Assembly: GCF_026153515.1 (NCBI RefSeq)
Contig: NZ_CP110644.1
Span: forward strand, 466,001-530,000
DNA: 64,000 bases
Source: Pseudomonas sp. KU26590
GTDB lineage: Bacteria > Pseudomonadota > Gammaproteobacteria > Pseudomonadales > Pseudomonadaceae
Direction of reading: 5' to 3'
Positions 45,861 through 55,169 of this stretch are shown here, in pieces; within the stretch, counting starts at the first letter, position 1; each line of letters begins with the position of its first letter. Below the pieces are notes generated by a model. The model was not told the origin of the DNA, did no database searches, and was given only the letters and a program-made list of their open reading frames with translations. Made by a program: the position numbers and the translations under genes.

Positions 45861-47243
45861 TTACAACGGCCGCTTCTTGTAAACCCGCCACCGCCAGAGA
45901 ATCAGCGACGCCACCAGCACTGTCAGCAGGCATCCGATGGCGTACAGCTCGTCGTAGCTGAGCAGTGGTTCCTCAACGCGAAGATACCCGGGTTGCGCCA
46001 GCAATTGACGCATCGCCTGATTGGCCAGATCCAGGCTCACGCCACGGGTGCGCTTGGCCGGGTCCTGAAAGCGACCATCGTCGTAATCATTCAGCGCACC
46101 CCAGTAATAGTCGGCCAAAGCGCTATTGCCTTGAACGGTCCAGGCCTGCTTGGCGATGGAGGCCTGTTGCAGTCGTGCAAAGGTGGCCGGGTCCATGCCT
46201 TCCTTTCGCAGCCGCTGGAGCATAGAGCGCACCGCCGCCGTGGCCGAATCGACGTCTTCGCGGTTCAGATCGGCATTCAGGCTGAGAAAACCGGTGTCCC
46301 CAAACGCTTCGCGATCGGCCCATGGCCCGTAGGAGTAACCCTTGTCCAGACGCAGTTCGCTGTACAGCGCCCAGTCCAGGTAAGCCTTCACCAGATCCCA
46401 GGTTTCATCGTGCTGCTCGCCCATGTCCGGCTCGGGGAACAAAAGATGCAGCTTCGCGCCGTCGCCCAATGAGCCGCGCACCAACGTGCGTTCAGGGTCG
46501 GCCTTTTCGGTCATCGAGCGGAGCGGCGGATGTTCCGTCGGATCGACCGCATTGAGTTGGCCGAAGGTGCGCTCCAGGTAGGCCGGCAGCAACTTGTCGA
46601 GGTCGCCCACGATGATCAGCGTCATGTTGTTGGAGGCGTACCAGTTGTCGTGGATGTTCTCGATCTGCTCCAGCGTCAAGTGATCGACCTCAGGCCGCTC
46701 CGCGCACTTGAGGCCCAGCTCCACAGCAAGCTGGCTGCCGGCGCTGTGGCCCAGATCGCGCTTGTCCAGCCAGCGTTGCAGATGCGAATAATGGCCGCCG
46801 TCTTCACGGGTGACAATGCGCTTGGCGGTGTCCAGATTGGCTTGATTGATTTGCGTGTGGGTTAGCAGATTGAGCAGCAGGTCGAGCACCTTGCGCTGAT
46901 TCTGCGCTGGCGCCTCGATGACGAAGGTGGTGTCGGTGTTGCTGGTGAACGCGTTCCACTCCCCGCCCAACGCCTGCATCTGCTGCTCAAGGCCGCCCTC
47001 ACCGCTGTTGTCGATCCCGCTGAAGAGCAGGTGCTCAAGCAAGTGCGGCAGCTCTTTGTCTTCGCATTTAAAGTCATCGAAGCCAATACCCACGACCAGC
47101 CGGATAGCGACGTGCCCCTTGTCCGCAGGCTTGAGCAGCAACTGCAAACCGTTGGGCAGCACGTAGCCCTCGACCTGAAACCGGTCGAGGGCCATGGAAG
47201 AAAGGGATGTCAGAACCAGACAAACGAACAGCAGGCAACGCAT
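45861..47243 (-). CDS. M16-family zinc metallopeptidase with C-terminal membrane anchor
   Basis: A 460-residue protein with a signal peptide (MRCLLFVCLVLTSLSSMALD) and the inverted zinc motif HLLEH in ELPHLLEHLLFSG. The third ligand is probably the Glu in AKRIVTRE about 75 residues on. A second, inactive M16 half follows. The C-terminus has one hydrophobic helix (CLLTVLVASLILWRW) with a basic tail, so the protease domain should face the periplasm from the inner membrane. The substrate is unknown. The start is ATG 47243, where the signal peptide begins. Confidence 0.85.
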   Translation of the reverse strand: MRCLLFVCLVLTSLSSMALDRFQVEGYVLPNGLQLLLKPADKGHVAIRLVVGIGFDDFKCEDKELPHLLEHLLFSGIDNSGEGGLEQQMQALGGEWNAFTSNTDTTFVIEAPAQNQRKVLDLLLNLLTHTQINQANLDTAKRIVTREDGGHYSHLQRWLDKRDLGHSAGSQLAVELGLKCAERPEVDHLTLEQIENIHDNWYASNNMTLIIVGDLDKLLPAYLERTFGQLNAVDPTEHPPLRSMTEKADPERTLVRGSLGDGAKLHLLFPEPDMGEQHDETWDLVKAYLDWALYSELRLDKGYSYGPWADREAFGDTGFLSLNADLNREDVDSATAAVRSMLQRLRKEGMDPATFARLQQASIAKQAWTVQGNSALADYYWGALNDYDDGRFQDPAKRTRGVSLDLANQAMRQLLAQPGYLRVEEPLLSYDELYAIGCLLTVLVASLILWRWRVYKKRPL

Positions 47244-47310
47244 AAAAACGGGCTTCCTTGCGGGCCGGTATGTGTAACAGACTTCGCAGCCGCCCCTGCG
47301 TTCACCACGA

Positions 47311-48954
47311 TTAATCCGCATTGCCCTCGCTGGACAAGGCGCCTGTGTCGGTGGTTTCAAGGACCGCGTAAGCGCTGCTGCAGAACAGGGAGTTCAAGCG
47401 TTTCATGTCGGAAATCAGCTCGAGGTGCAGGGAACTGGTCTCGATACTCTGGACGATCTTACGTTGCAGCCTGCTGACATGGGCGTGTGCCAGGCGCCGC
47501 TCCTGTGCCCGAAAACGACGTTTCTCGCGCAACAACTGGCGCGCGCTTTCCGGGTCGCCGCTGAGGAAGACCGACAGGCCCAGGCGCAGATTCGCCATCA
47601 GTTGCTCGTGCAGCCCGGAAAGTTCTTCCAGACCAACGTCGGAAAACGACCGCCGCTGTGACGTCTTCTGCTGCTGGACCTTGCGCAGCATGCGCTCGAT
47701 CAAACCGCTGGCCAGCTCCAGATTGATAGCCAGTTCGATGATCTCGGCCCAGCGGCGATTGTCCTGATCGCTGAGGTCGTCGCGGGGCATCTGCGCCAGG
47801 TACAACTTGATGGCGTTGTAGAGCACCTCGACATCGTCGTTGAGCCGGCGCACCTCCTGAGTAACCGCCGTCTGGTTGCCACGCAGCACCTCTTGCATGG
47901 CATTGAGCATGCTGTCGATCAGATCGCCCATGCGCAGGGTTTCGCGCACGGCATTGGCCAGCGCCAGGCTCGGCGTGGCGAGTGCGGTCAGGTCCAGATG
48001 GCGAGGCTTGGTCTGGCCGTTGATCTCGGCCTGCTGCGGCAGAATCGACGCGCACAGGCGCCCCATTGGTCCCACCGTCGGCAGCATGATCAGGCAACGC
48101 AGGGAGTTGTAAATAACGTGAAAGCTGATGACCAGGCTCGAGGGGCTGACATTCAGCGTATCCATCCAGGCCACCAGCGGCGTCAGCACCGGGGTGATCA
48201 GCAACAGGCCGATCAGTTTGTAGAGCAGGCTGCCCAGCGCCACTTGTCGACCGGCCACGTTTTGCATGCTGGTGCTGAGGAACGCCAACAGGCCGCTGCC
48301 GATGTTGGCGCCGATCACCAGACCGATCGCCACCGGCAGGCTGATGATCTCCGCGCCCGCCAGGGTCGCCGTCAGCAGCACGGCCGCAAGGCTTGAGTAG
48401 GAGATCAGCGCGAACATGGCGCCGACCAATGCGTCGAGCAGAAGATCGCCCGTCAGTGACGCAAACAGCACCTTCACCCCGGCCGCCTGGGTGATGGGTG
48501 CAGCGGCAGTGACAATCAGCTGCAAGGCGAGAATGATCAAGCCCAGCCCAATGCCGACACGGCCCAGTTGGCCGACGCGGGTTTGTTTGCGCGACAGAAA
48601 GAAGATCACGCCCAGAAAGATCAGCAGTGGTGACAGCCACGACAGGTCGAACGTCAGGATGCGCGACATCACGGCCGTACCGACGTCGGCGCCGAGCATG
48701 ATGGCCAGCGCTGGCGTCAGGCCCATCAAACCCTGGCCGACAAAGGACGTCACCAGCATCGCCGTGGCATTACTGCTTTGCACCACTGCGGTGACCAGGA
48801 TCCCCGCGACAAATGCCAGCGGGCGCTTGGACATGTTCTGGCCAATGACCCGGCGCAGCTGCGAACCATAGACACGCAGAATGCCGGTTCGAACGATGTG
48901 TGTGCCCCAGATCAACAGCGCGACGGCGGAAAGCAAATCGAGCAGGGTCAGCAT
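47311..48954 (-). CDS. Na+/phosphate cotransporter-family protein (NptA/PhoU-like tail)
   Basis: A 547-residue protein. The N-terminal half is the Na/Pi cotransporter fold with two inverted repeats carrying QSSNAT (VTAVVQSSNATAMLVTSFVG) and SYSSLAAVLLTATLAG. The C-terminal ~220 residues are helical and PhoU-like. ATG 48954 has GGGGG 8-9 bases upstream; ATG 48981 is a weaker alternative. Family members export or import phosphate; direction is not evident. Confidence 0.88.
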   Translation of the reverse strand: MLTLLDLLSAVALLIWGTHIVRTGILRVYGSQLRRVIGQNMSKRPLAFVAGILVTAVVQSSNATAMLVTSFVGQGLMGLTPALAIMLGADVGTAVMSRILTFDLSWLSPLLIFLGVIFFLSRKQTRVGQLGRVGIGLGLIILALQLIVTAAAPITQAAGVKVLFASLTGDLLLDALVGAMFALISYSSLAAVLLTATLAGAEIISLPVAIGLVIGANIGSGLLAFLSTSMQNVAGRQVALGSLLYKLIGLLLITPVLTPLVAWMDTLNVSPSSLVISFHVIYNSLRCLIMLPTVGPMGRLCASILPQQAEINGQTKPRHLDLTALATPSLALANAVRETLRMGDLIDSMLNAMQEVLRGNQTAVTQEVRRLNDDVEVLYNAIKLYLAQMPRDDLSDQDNRRWAEIIELAINLELASGLIERMLRKVQQQKTSQRRSFSDVGLEELSGLHEQLMANLRLGLSVFLSGDPESARQLLREKRRFRAQERRLAHAHVSRLQRKIVQSIETSSLHLELISDMKRLNSLFCSSAYAVLETTDTGALSSEGNAD

Positions 48955-49164
48955 ATGGAGAGCCCCCTGTAGGTTGCCCATCGGGCAAAGTTAAAAGGTC
49001 CAGCGTGTAGCGAGCGTAGGCGCTTGAGGGGTATCGAACAGCGCCCTCAACTAAAGCTTTAGTCGGCCTGTGGCCTTAATGCCAGCATGGCACAGCGAAT
49101 TACTTCTTGAAACAAATCTGTCATAAATCAGGTGTTTGAAAGCCACCCCTTTGCGCCCTGCCAA

Positions 49165-49196
49165 TAAAAAACGGGGCATTCACAGCCCCGTTGTTT
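49165..49196 (-). terminator. Rho-independent terminator after the TerC gene
   Basis: On the minus strand: AACGGGGC, loop TGTGAAT, GCCCCGTT and TTTTATT, 25 bp downstream of the TerC stop codon. Confidence 0.85.
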
Positions 49197-49216
49197 TGAC
49201 GTCTGTGCGGCGGACG

Positions 49217-49984
49217 TTATTGACCCGGTACGTCCTTGTGAAGTTTCACCGGGTCCTGCATCTTGCGCTTCTTCGCCATCGACGTGCGCATCTTGATGTT
49301 GATCGCCTCAACCGCCAGCGAGAACGCCATGGCGAAGTAAACGTAGCCCTTGGGCACATGCACATCGAACGACTCGGCAATCAGCACGGTACCGACGACG
49401 ATCAGGAACGACAGCGCCAGCATCTTCAACGAGGGGTGCTTCTCGATGAAGTCGCTGATAACGCCCGCGCACAGCATCATGATCAGCACTGCGACGATGA
49501 TCGCCGCAACCATCACCGGTACGTAAGAAACCATGCCGACTGCGGTGATGACCGAGTCCAGCGAGAATACGATGTCGATGATTGCAATCTGAAGGATGGT
49601 GTACAGGAACATGCCGCCCTTGCCTTTCGGCTCGTCAAGCGTCTCTTCCTCGCCTTCCATGCCGTGGTAAATCTCTTGCGAGCTCTTCCACAACAGAAAC
49701 AGACCACCAAAGAACAGAATCAGGTCGCGTCCGGAAATGCCTTGGCCGAGGACCACGAACAGGTCTTCGGTGAGGCGCATGACCCAGGTGATCGACAGCA
49801 GCAGCAGAATCCGCGTCACCATTGCCAGCGCCAGGCCGAAGATACGGGTCCGCGGCTGCATCGCCTTGGGCATGCGGCTGACCAGGATCGAGATCATGAT
49901 GATGTTGTCGATGCCCAGTACGATTTCCAGGGCAGTCAGCGTGAAGAAAGCAACCCAGATCTCAGGGTTGGTCAGCCATTCCAT
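49217..49984 (-). CDS. TerC-family membrane protein
   Basis: A 255-residue inner-membrane protein with seven hydrophobic segments and the acidic intramembrane TerC motifs (ALEIVLGIDNIIMISI, then IAIIDIVFSLDSVITAVGM). TerC/Alx proteins are linked to metal ion, especially manganese, homeostasis and to tellurite resistance. ATG 49984 (MEWLTNPEIW) is chosen over 50029, which adds a charged non-conserved leader. I looked for a manganese (yybP-ykoY) riboswitch in the short upstream gap and saw none. Confidence 0.88.
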   Translation of the reverse strand: MEWLTNPEIWVAFFTLTALEIVLGIDNIIMISILVSRMPKAMQPRTRIFGLALAMVTRILLLLSITWVMRLTEDLFVVLGQGISGRDLILFFGGLFLLWKSSQEIYHGMEGEEETLDEPKGKGGMFLYTILQIAIIDIVFSLDSVITAVGMVSYVPVMVAAIIVAVLIMMLCAGVISDFIEKHPSLKMLALSFLIVVGTVLIAESFDVHVPKGYVYFAMAFSLAVEAINIKMRTSMAKKRKMQDPVKLHKDVPGQ

Positions 49985-50010
49985 TACGTATTCCTTTGAG
50001 CGTTCGTTTT

Positions 50011-50036
50011 CCCTCTGGCGCGGCTGCACCAGAGGG
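50011..50036. other. Hairpin between citrate transporter and terC genes
   Basis: CCCTCTGG, a GCGCGGCTGCA-type loop, CCAGAGGG. A strong 8 bp stem in the 66 bp gap between two codirectional genes, with no following T-run on the minus strand, so it is more likely a processing or attenuation element than a terminator. Confidence 0.45.
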
Positions 50037-50050
50037 AGCGTTGAGTTGCG

Positions 50051-51358
50051 TTACAAACTGCTGAAGAACGGGAAGATCCCCATCAGTAGCGCGGCGATCA
50101 GGATGCACATGCACACCAGCACGGCCCATTTGAGGGTGAAGCGCTGGTGATCACCAAACTCGATGCCCGCCAGTGCCACTAGCAGATACGTCGACGGCAC
50201 CAACGGACTCAACAGGTGGACGGGCTGGCCGACGATCGAGGCACGTGCCATTTCCACCGGGCTGATGCCGTAATGCGCAGCGGCCTCGGCCAGTACCGGC
50301 AGCACGCCGTAGTAGAACGCATCGTTGGACATGAAGAAGGTGAACGGCATGCTGACCACCGCAGTGATCACGGCCAGATAAGGGCCCATCGCGTCAGGGA
50401 TTACGGCCAGCAGGCTCTTCGACATCGCGTCGACCATTCCGGTGCCGGACAGGATACCGGTAAAGATCCCCGCAGCAAAAATCAGTCCGACCACTGCCAG
50501 CACGCTGCCGGCGTGGGCAGCGACGCGGTCTTTCTGCGCTTGCAGGCACGGGTAGTTGACGATCATGGCGATACTGAACGCAATCATGAACAGCACTGGC
50601 AGCGGCAACAGGCCCATGATCAACGCGACCATCAGCGCCAGTGTCAGAGCACCGTTGAACCAGATCAGCTTGGGACGACGGGCGTCGGGAAACTGCGAAA
50701 CGCTGATGTCACTGTTATCGACTTCGTCACCGGGCAGGTGCAGCTCACCCAGGCGGGCGCGTTCACGTTTGCCGTAGAAGTAGGCGATCACCAGAATCGC
50801 CACGACGCCTGCCAGCATTGCCGGAATCATGGGCACGAAGATGTCGGATGGATCGACATGCAGGGCGCTTGCGGCACGCGCGGTCGGGCCGCCCCATGGG
50901 GTCATGTTCATCACGCCGCCGGCCAGGATGATCAAGCCGGCCATGATGCGCGGGCTCATGCCCAGGCGGCTGTACAGCGGCAGCATGGCGGCTACGCAGA
51001 TCATGTATGTCGTGGCGCCGTCACCGTCCAGCGAGACAACCAGCGCCAGCACCGCTGTGCCGACCGACACTTTGACCGGGTCGCCTTTCACCAGCTTGAG
51101 GATCTTGCGCACGGCCGGGTCGAACAGCCCGGAGTCGATCATCAGTGCGAAATAAAGGATGGCAAACATCAGCATCACGCCTGTTGGCGCAAGCTTGGTG
51201 ATGCCCGCAAGCATCATCGGGCCTATCTCGGAGGCGAAGCCACCGAACAAGGCAAACACGATAGGAACGATGATCAAGGCAATCAGCGCTGACAGGCGCT
51301 TGCTCATGATCAGGTACATGAAGGCGACGACCATGGCGAAGCCGAGGAAGGTCAACAT
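50051..51358 (-). CDS. citA: Citrate:proton/metal-citrate symporter (CitMHS family)
   Basis: A 435-residue polytopic membrane protein of the CitMHS family. Landmarks are GDPVKVSVGTAVLALVVSLD, GDGATTYMICVAAMLPLYSR, NMTPWGGPTARAASAL and FFMSNDAFYYGVLPVLAEAA. It imports citrate, either with protons or as a metal complex; the family cannot be split further by eye. TGGAG precedes the ATG by 8 bases. It corresponds to PA5476 by position. Confidence 0.88.
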   Translation of the reverse strand: MLTFLGFAMVVAFMYLIMSKRLSALIALIIVPIVFALFGGFASEIGPMMLAGITKLAPTGVMLMFAILYFALMIDSGLFDPAVRKILKLVKGDPVKVSVGTAVLALVVSLDGDGATTYMICVAAMLPLYSRLGMSPRIMAGLIILAGGVMNMTPWGGPTARAASALHVDPSDIFVPMIPAMLAGVVAILVIAYFYGKRERARLGELHLPGDEVDNSDISVSQFPDARRPKLIWFNGALTLALMVALIMGLLPLPVLFMIAFSIAMIVNYPCLQAQKDRVAAHAGSVLAVVGLIFAAGIFTGILSGTGMVDAMSKSLLAVIPDAMGPYLAVITAVVSMPFTFFMSNDAFYYGVLPVLAEAAAHYGISPVEMARASIVGQPVHLLSPLVPSTYLLVALAGIEFGDHQRFTLKWAVLVCMCILIAALLMGIFPFFSSL

Positions 51359-51681
51359 AGCAATACTCCAGCGTTACGCGGCGTGGGAACGGACGAGACG
51401 AATCGATCAGCTCAAAACGAGCGGCGCGTGGAGTCGGGGATTACGGAGGGGGTACTGCAGGGCACATGCAAGCATCGGGAATCACCTAATTGTTGTTGTA
51501 GATGGGCCGGAGAACGTCAAGCGCGTTCGTCCTGGCCGACCGGTCTTTCGCCGGCGGTGAGGTGATGCTAAACGGGGAAGCTTTCAGCCAGCTTTCGTTG
51601 CACTTCTTAACTTGACGAGCGGGAGTTTGAGTTATCGACCCCGTGATGCGGTCAGACCCCTACATAACCGGGAGAATGCTC
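51359..51681. other. Intergenic region upstream of citA and the GFA gene
   Basis: 323 bp holding the divergent promoters of the citrate transporter and the GFA-domain gene. I see no clear sigma-54 site, riboswitch or repeat here, and no supportable small gene. Confidence 0.4.
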
Positions 51682-52083
51682 ATGAGTGAATTGCATACGG
51701 GCGGATGCCATTGCGGCAATCTGCGTTACCAGCTCGACGGGCTCGTGGATGACGTTGCCCACTGCCACTGTTCGATTTGTCGGCGCACGTCAGGCGGCAT
51801 CGTGGTGACGTGGACCAGCGTCCCTGTCGATGCGTTCAAATGGCTGGCGGGAAGCCCGACCGCCTATGATTCAGGGCCGACGTGCGTACGGTATTTCTGC
51901 AATAACTGCGGGGCGCAGGTCGCGCTGTTCAGCCGCAACACCCCTGAGACGATGGACGTGACCATCGCCACCCTTGATCACCCGGAGCTGACGCCTGCCG
52001 ATCGACACATCTGGACCGACAGCCGCCTGCCTTGGCTGCACCTCGACGAGCATCTGCCGGGTGAGCCCGGGGAAACTGCCTGA
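51682..52083 (+). CDS. GFA-domain (glutathione-dependent formaldehyde-activating-like) zinc protein
   Basis: A 133-residue protein with the full set of zinc cysteines: GGCHCGNLRY, CHCSICRRTSGG and YFCNNCGAQV. GFA/CENP-V-family proteins bind two zinc ions, and their original link to formaldehyde-glutathione adduct formation is not general. ATG 51682 has GGGAG about 8 bases upstream; ATG 51676 is too close to it. No formaldehyde-pathway neighbour is present. Confidence 0.85.
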   Translation: MSELHTGGCHCGNLRYQLDGLVDDVAHCHCSICRRTSGGIVVTWTSVPVDAFKWLAGSPTAYDSGPTCVRYFCNNCGAQVALFSRNTPETMDVTIATLDHPELTPADRHIWTDSRLPWLHLDEHLPGEPGETA

Positions 52084-52113
52084 ATCATTGCGGGCCGTGT
52101 AGCTGCGCGACGA

Positions 52114-54075
52114 TCAAGGCAGCTCCAGACCGCCGGCTGCTTTGTGCAGCGCACGCAGGTGTTCGCCGACCTGCTTGAGATTGTCTTCGGTCGAGGCGAT
52201 TTCGGCGGCGCGGTCGGGATCGAGCAGCGCCCTCACCTCTTTATCCAGATCGCCGCTGAGCCGCTGCAGCTGTTTCTGCCGCTGACTGCTCTCGTTTTCC
52301 AGCCGCTGCCACTCGCCTTCCTGCGGCAGACCGTACCCGCCGCTGCCCAGCAATTCTGCCGGGCGACTCAGGAATCCGCTGTTAGCCAGAATGTCCTGCA
52401 GCGTGCCGGTCGCTCTGGAGACGCCGTTATCCTTCTGCTCCACGGCGCTGAGGTAGCGCTGCTTGACCTCATCCTGCGCCAGCAATAACTGACGACGCAG
52501 CCCGGCCTGTTCCAGCAGCAGCATTGCCGCGCTGGTGCGTAGATCGGCCTGAGCGAAATACGGGCGCCGCTCCTGCGGGGTCAATGCCAGCCAGTCTTCC
52601 ACCGTGGTTTGCTTGACGCTGGTGGTCTTGCGCAGCACATCGAACATCGCCTGATAACGGTCGCGGTACGAGTCGAAGCGGTAGCCCATGCGCAGCGCTT
52701 TCTTCGGATCGTCCAGCACGCTGGTGTCCGCCAGCCCCCTACCCTTCAGGACTTCCAGCAGCCCGTTGGGCATGATGCTGTCCAGCCCGACAAGCCGTGG
52801 ATCGTTAGTGCCACTGCGCAGCAGCTTCAGGTTTTCCACCGCGCAGTTATTGGACAGGAACCAGTAATCCCCGTCGTATGCCCAGTGCATCTCGGCAGAG
52901 TGCTGAACCAGACCGTTGATCTCCTCACGGGACAGTTTCAGCGGGACCGAGGCCAGGCCGCGCAATTCGGTCTTGGTGTACTCATCGATCACCTGACCCA
53001 GCGGCAGGACAAACAGGCGCGACGGATACTTGCCGGTCAAGCCGCTCCAACTGGACAGCTGCAGGTCGTTGACGAAGGCGCGATAGGACAGCACCAGGTG
53101 CTGATCCAGGTCCAGCCGGCAGTCGGGGCCACGTGGGCGACCGGGCTTGCAGATGACCAGACGCAGCATGCTGTGACCCCAACGGCTCGCCAGATTCTGG
53201 TTAGCCTCGGCCAGCAGGTAATCGACTTCGTACACGCGTTCGGGGTCGAGCTTGCCCAGCGGCTCTCGGGCAAAGTCGTTACCGGCGTTGAGATAAGGAT
53301 AGGACGTCGGGCACTGATCCTTCGTCGCGGGCGCCCAGTCGAACCGAGCCTTGTAATAGTCGTACAGCGCCGGACGGCGGCAGGCGTAGGCCGGGTCGAG
53401 GAGAAAGTACTCCATGTTCACCGCAACGAATTCCAGCGGGCTGCTGATTTCGTAGATGTCCGGACTGCGCGCGACCTGGCCGTTGCGCTCTTCCCTGTCA
53501 CCGCGGCGGCCGACGTATTGCGGCCAGCCGGCGAGATCCAGGAGGCGCGGATCATCACTCAGGGTAAAGCGTCGGTCGGTCTGCCCCCGGCAGCTGTCAC
53601 GCAGGCCAACCTTGCCCACGCTTTTGCCCTGCCGGGCACATGCAACGATCAGCTTGCGGTCTTCAGGGGACCAGAGCTGCGCGTGATCATAAATGTGGGT
53701 CAGTTCATGCAGAACCGTGGCGAGCATTTCCTCGCGTACGGTGCCGTGAGGACGGTTGGTTCGGGTCGTTGCGGCGGTGCCGTCGGTCAGGCCCGCGAGC
53801 AGGTGCTGATTCAGGTCCAGCCGGTAAGGACCGTCTGCACGACCGTAGGCATTGGACGGCATGTCGTCAGTCCAATGCACTTCAATCTGGCGATCAAGCT
53901 TGCTGACGAACAATGGCGGCAGGTGCGCCATGGCTTCGTCGAGCAATGTCTGGCTGGCCTTTTGTTGCGCAGGACTGAGCCCGTCGGTATGCAGCGACAG
54001 GCTGAGGTCGGCGAAGGCGCTCGTGCAAATCAGCGAGAGCGCCGATGTCAGCAGCCAGACAGCGAGGCGTTTCAC
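52114..54075 (-). CDS. DUF4105 periplasmic protein with a HELTH metal motif
   Basis: A 653-residue exported protein (signal peptide ending near TSAFADL). The N-terminal part has a metallopeptidase-like motif ATVLHELTHIYDH. The central part is DUF4105 (SRWGHSMLRLVICKPG, SNNCAVENLKLLRSG), a family resembling lipid- or peptide-processing NlpC-like folds with conserved His and Cys. The C-terminal ~150 residues are coiled coil (QKQLQRLSGDLDKEVRALLD). The role is unknown. Three DUF2388 genes lie immediately upstream, the first overlapping by 4 bp. Confidence 0.83.
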   Translation of the reverse strand: MKRLAVWLLTSALSLICTSAFADLSLSLHTDGLSPAQQKASQTLLDEAMAHLPPLFVSKLDRQIEVHWTDDMPSNAYGRADGPYRLDLNQHLLAGLTDGTAATTRTNRPHGTVREEMLATVLHELTHIYDHAQLWSPEDRKLIVACARQGKSVGKVGLRDSCRGQTDRRFTLSDDPRLLDLAGWPQYVGRRGDREERNGQVARSPDIYEISSPLEFVAVNMEYFLLDPAYACRRPALYDYYKARFDWAPATKDQCPTSYPYLNAGNDFAREPLGKLDPERVYEVDYLLAEANQNLASRWGHSMLRLVICKPGRPRGPDCRLDLDQHLVLSYRAFVNDLQLSSWSGLTGKYPSRLFVLPLGQVIDEYTKTELRGLASVPLKLSREEINGLVQHSAEMHWAYDGDYWFLSNNCAVENLKLLRSGTNDPRLVGLDSIMPNGLLEVLKGRGLADTSVLDDPKKALRMGYRFDSYRDRYQAMFDVLRKTTSVKQTTVEDWLALTPQERRPYFAQADLRTSAAMLLLEQAGLRRQLLLAQDEVKQRYLSAVEQKDNGVSRATGTLQDILANSGFLSRPAELLGSGGYGLPQEGEWQRLENESSQRQKQLQRLSGDLDKEVRALLDPDRAAEIASTEDNLKQVGEHLRALHKAAGGLELP

Positions 54076-54392
54076 AGTGCGAGGATGGCCTCGGCGAGGT
54101 CCTGATCACTGGCGTTACGCGCTTCAGGCAGGCGATCGCGCAGTGTGATGAAGGCTGCGTCGAGCAGTGCGCCGTGGATATCGCCGTTGGTGGCGACATA
54201 GCTGGCGGCATCGTCGCGCGCTTCGAGCACCAGTTTCCAGTTGCGCACGGATGAGGTGGTGTCGGAGGTGAAATCGATGCTGCGGCCGAGGGCGCGAACG
54301 ACGATGTTACTGGTGGCCTTCAGGGTTTGTGCCTGTGCCATGTCAGTCAGCAAGAGCAGGCCGAGGGCGGCAGCGATCAACGGGGTACGCAT
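54072..54392 (-). CDS. DUF2388 protein (first copy, coupled to DUF4105 gene)
   Basis: A 106-residue exported protein (MRTPLIAAALGLLLLTDMAQ, cleavage near AQAQTL). The mature part contains the DUF2388 signature LVLEARDDAASYVATNGDIHGALLDAAF and ends SDQDLAEAILAL. Its stop overlaps the DUF4105 ATG (ATGA), so the two are translationally coupled. ATG 54392 begins the signal peptide; upstream codons are not conserved. Confidence 0.8.
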   Translation of the reverse strand: MRTPLIAAALGLLLLTDMAQAQTLKATSNIVVRALGRSIDFTSDTTSSVRNWKLVLEARDDAASYVATNGDIHGALLDAAFITLRDRLPEARNASDQDLAEAILAL

Positions 54393-54429
54393 GGAACGTC
54401 TCCAAAATACGGAAGTTACAAAAAAGTGA

Positions 54430-54735
54430 CTATTGGACGAGGATTGCCTGCGCCAGTTCAAGGTCGCTTGCATGAAGTTTTGGACGGGTTTGACGAAGGT
54501 ATGCCAGCGCCGATTCCAGCCGTGCTCCTCGCAGTTGGCCGTCACTGGCAACAAACACTGCAGCGTCATCCTGGGCGGCAATTATCAACTTGCTATCGAA
54601 AGGACCGGTCGTCACCTGACTGGTGGCGTATCCGGTTTTGACCAGGCTTTGTGTGGTCACGTCGAACGCCATAACCTGAGTGGAAATACTCAAGGTGGCG
54701 GTGACGGCAAGCACGAGGCGAGACAACGACTGCAT
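54430..54735 (-). CDS. DUF2388 protein (second copy)
   Basis: A 101-residue exported protein with signal peptide MQSLSRLVLAVTATLSISTQ (cleavage near VMAFDV). It carries the core IIAAQDDAAVFVASDGQLRGARLESAL and ends SDLELAQAILVQ. It is a tandem paralogue of its neighbours, with 37 bp to the first copy. Function is unknown. Confidence 0.8.
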   Translation of the reverse strand: MQSLSRLVLAVTATLSISTQVMAFDVTTQSLVKTGYATSQVTTGPFDSKLIIAAQDDAAVFVASDGQLRGARLESALAYLRQTRPKLHASDLELAQAILVQ

Positions 54736-54851
54736 GGCTATTCAGGGCTGTTCAGGTTCTGCGATACGAGTCGCAAGGCTAGCGCAACACCCGGGCCAGA
54801 GCTAGTGAAAAGGCCCGGGCCTGCGCCGGAAAAACCTGTCGCGATACTGAA

Positions 54852-55169
54852 TCAGATGGCAAGAATCGCTTGCGCGAGTTGCGCGTCCGACGCTTGCAGG
54901 CCCGGTGCGACTTCGCGGATGTGTTGCAAGGCGCCCTGGAGCTTCACGCCACGGATCTCGCCTTCGCTGGCAACGAAGCTTGCTGCGTCATCGCGGGCGG
55001 CCAGGACGATCTTGTCGTCATGGAAGGAGGAGGAGATTTTCGACGTGGCATTGGACGAAGCATCCAGCGCACGGACGATGGTGTCAGTTGTAACAACGAA
55101 GCTAGAAGCCTGGGCCCCGGTGGCAGCAACGATCAGGAAAGCGGCACTCAACAGGCGAACGCGAGGCAT
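54852..55169 (-). CDS. DUF2388 protein (third copy)
   Basis: A 105-residue exported protein (signal peptide ending near GAQASSF). The core is VLAARDDAASFVASEGEIRGVKLQGAL and the end is SDAQLAQAILAI. Of the three copies it lies furthest upstream of the DUF4105 gene, separated from the second by 116 bp that may hold a promoter. Confidence 0.8.
   Translation of the reverse strand: MPRVRLLSAAFLIVAATGAQASSFVVTTDTIVRALDASSNATSKISSSFHDDKIVLAARDDAASFVASEGEIRGVKLQGALQHIREVAPGLQASDAQLAQAILAI

Noticed and set aside
49985..50050. Possible yybP-ykoY manganese riboswitch before the TerC gene
   Set aside because: The gap is only 66 bp with a single hairpin, too short and without the conserved riboswitch core.
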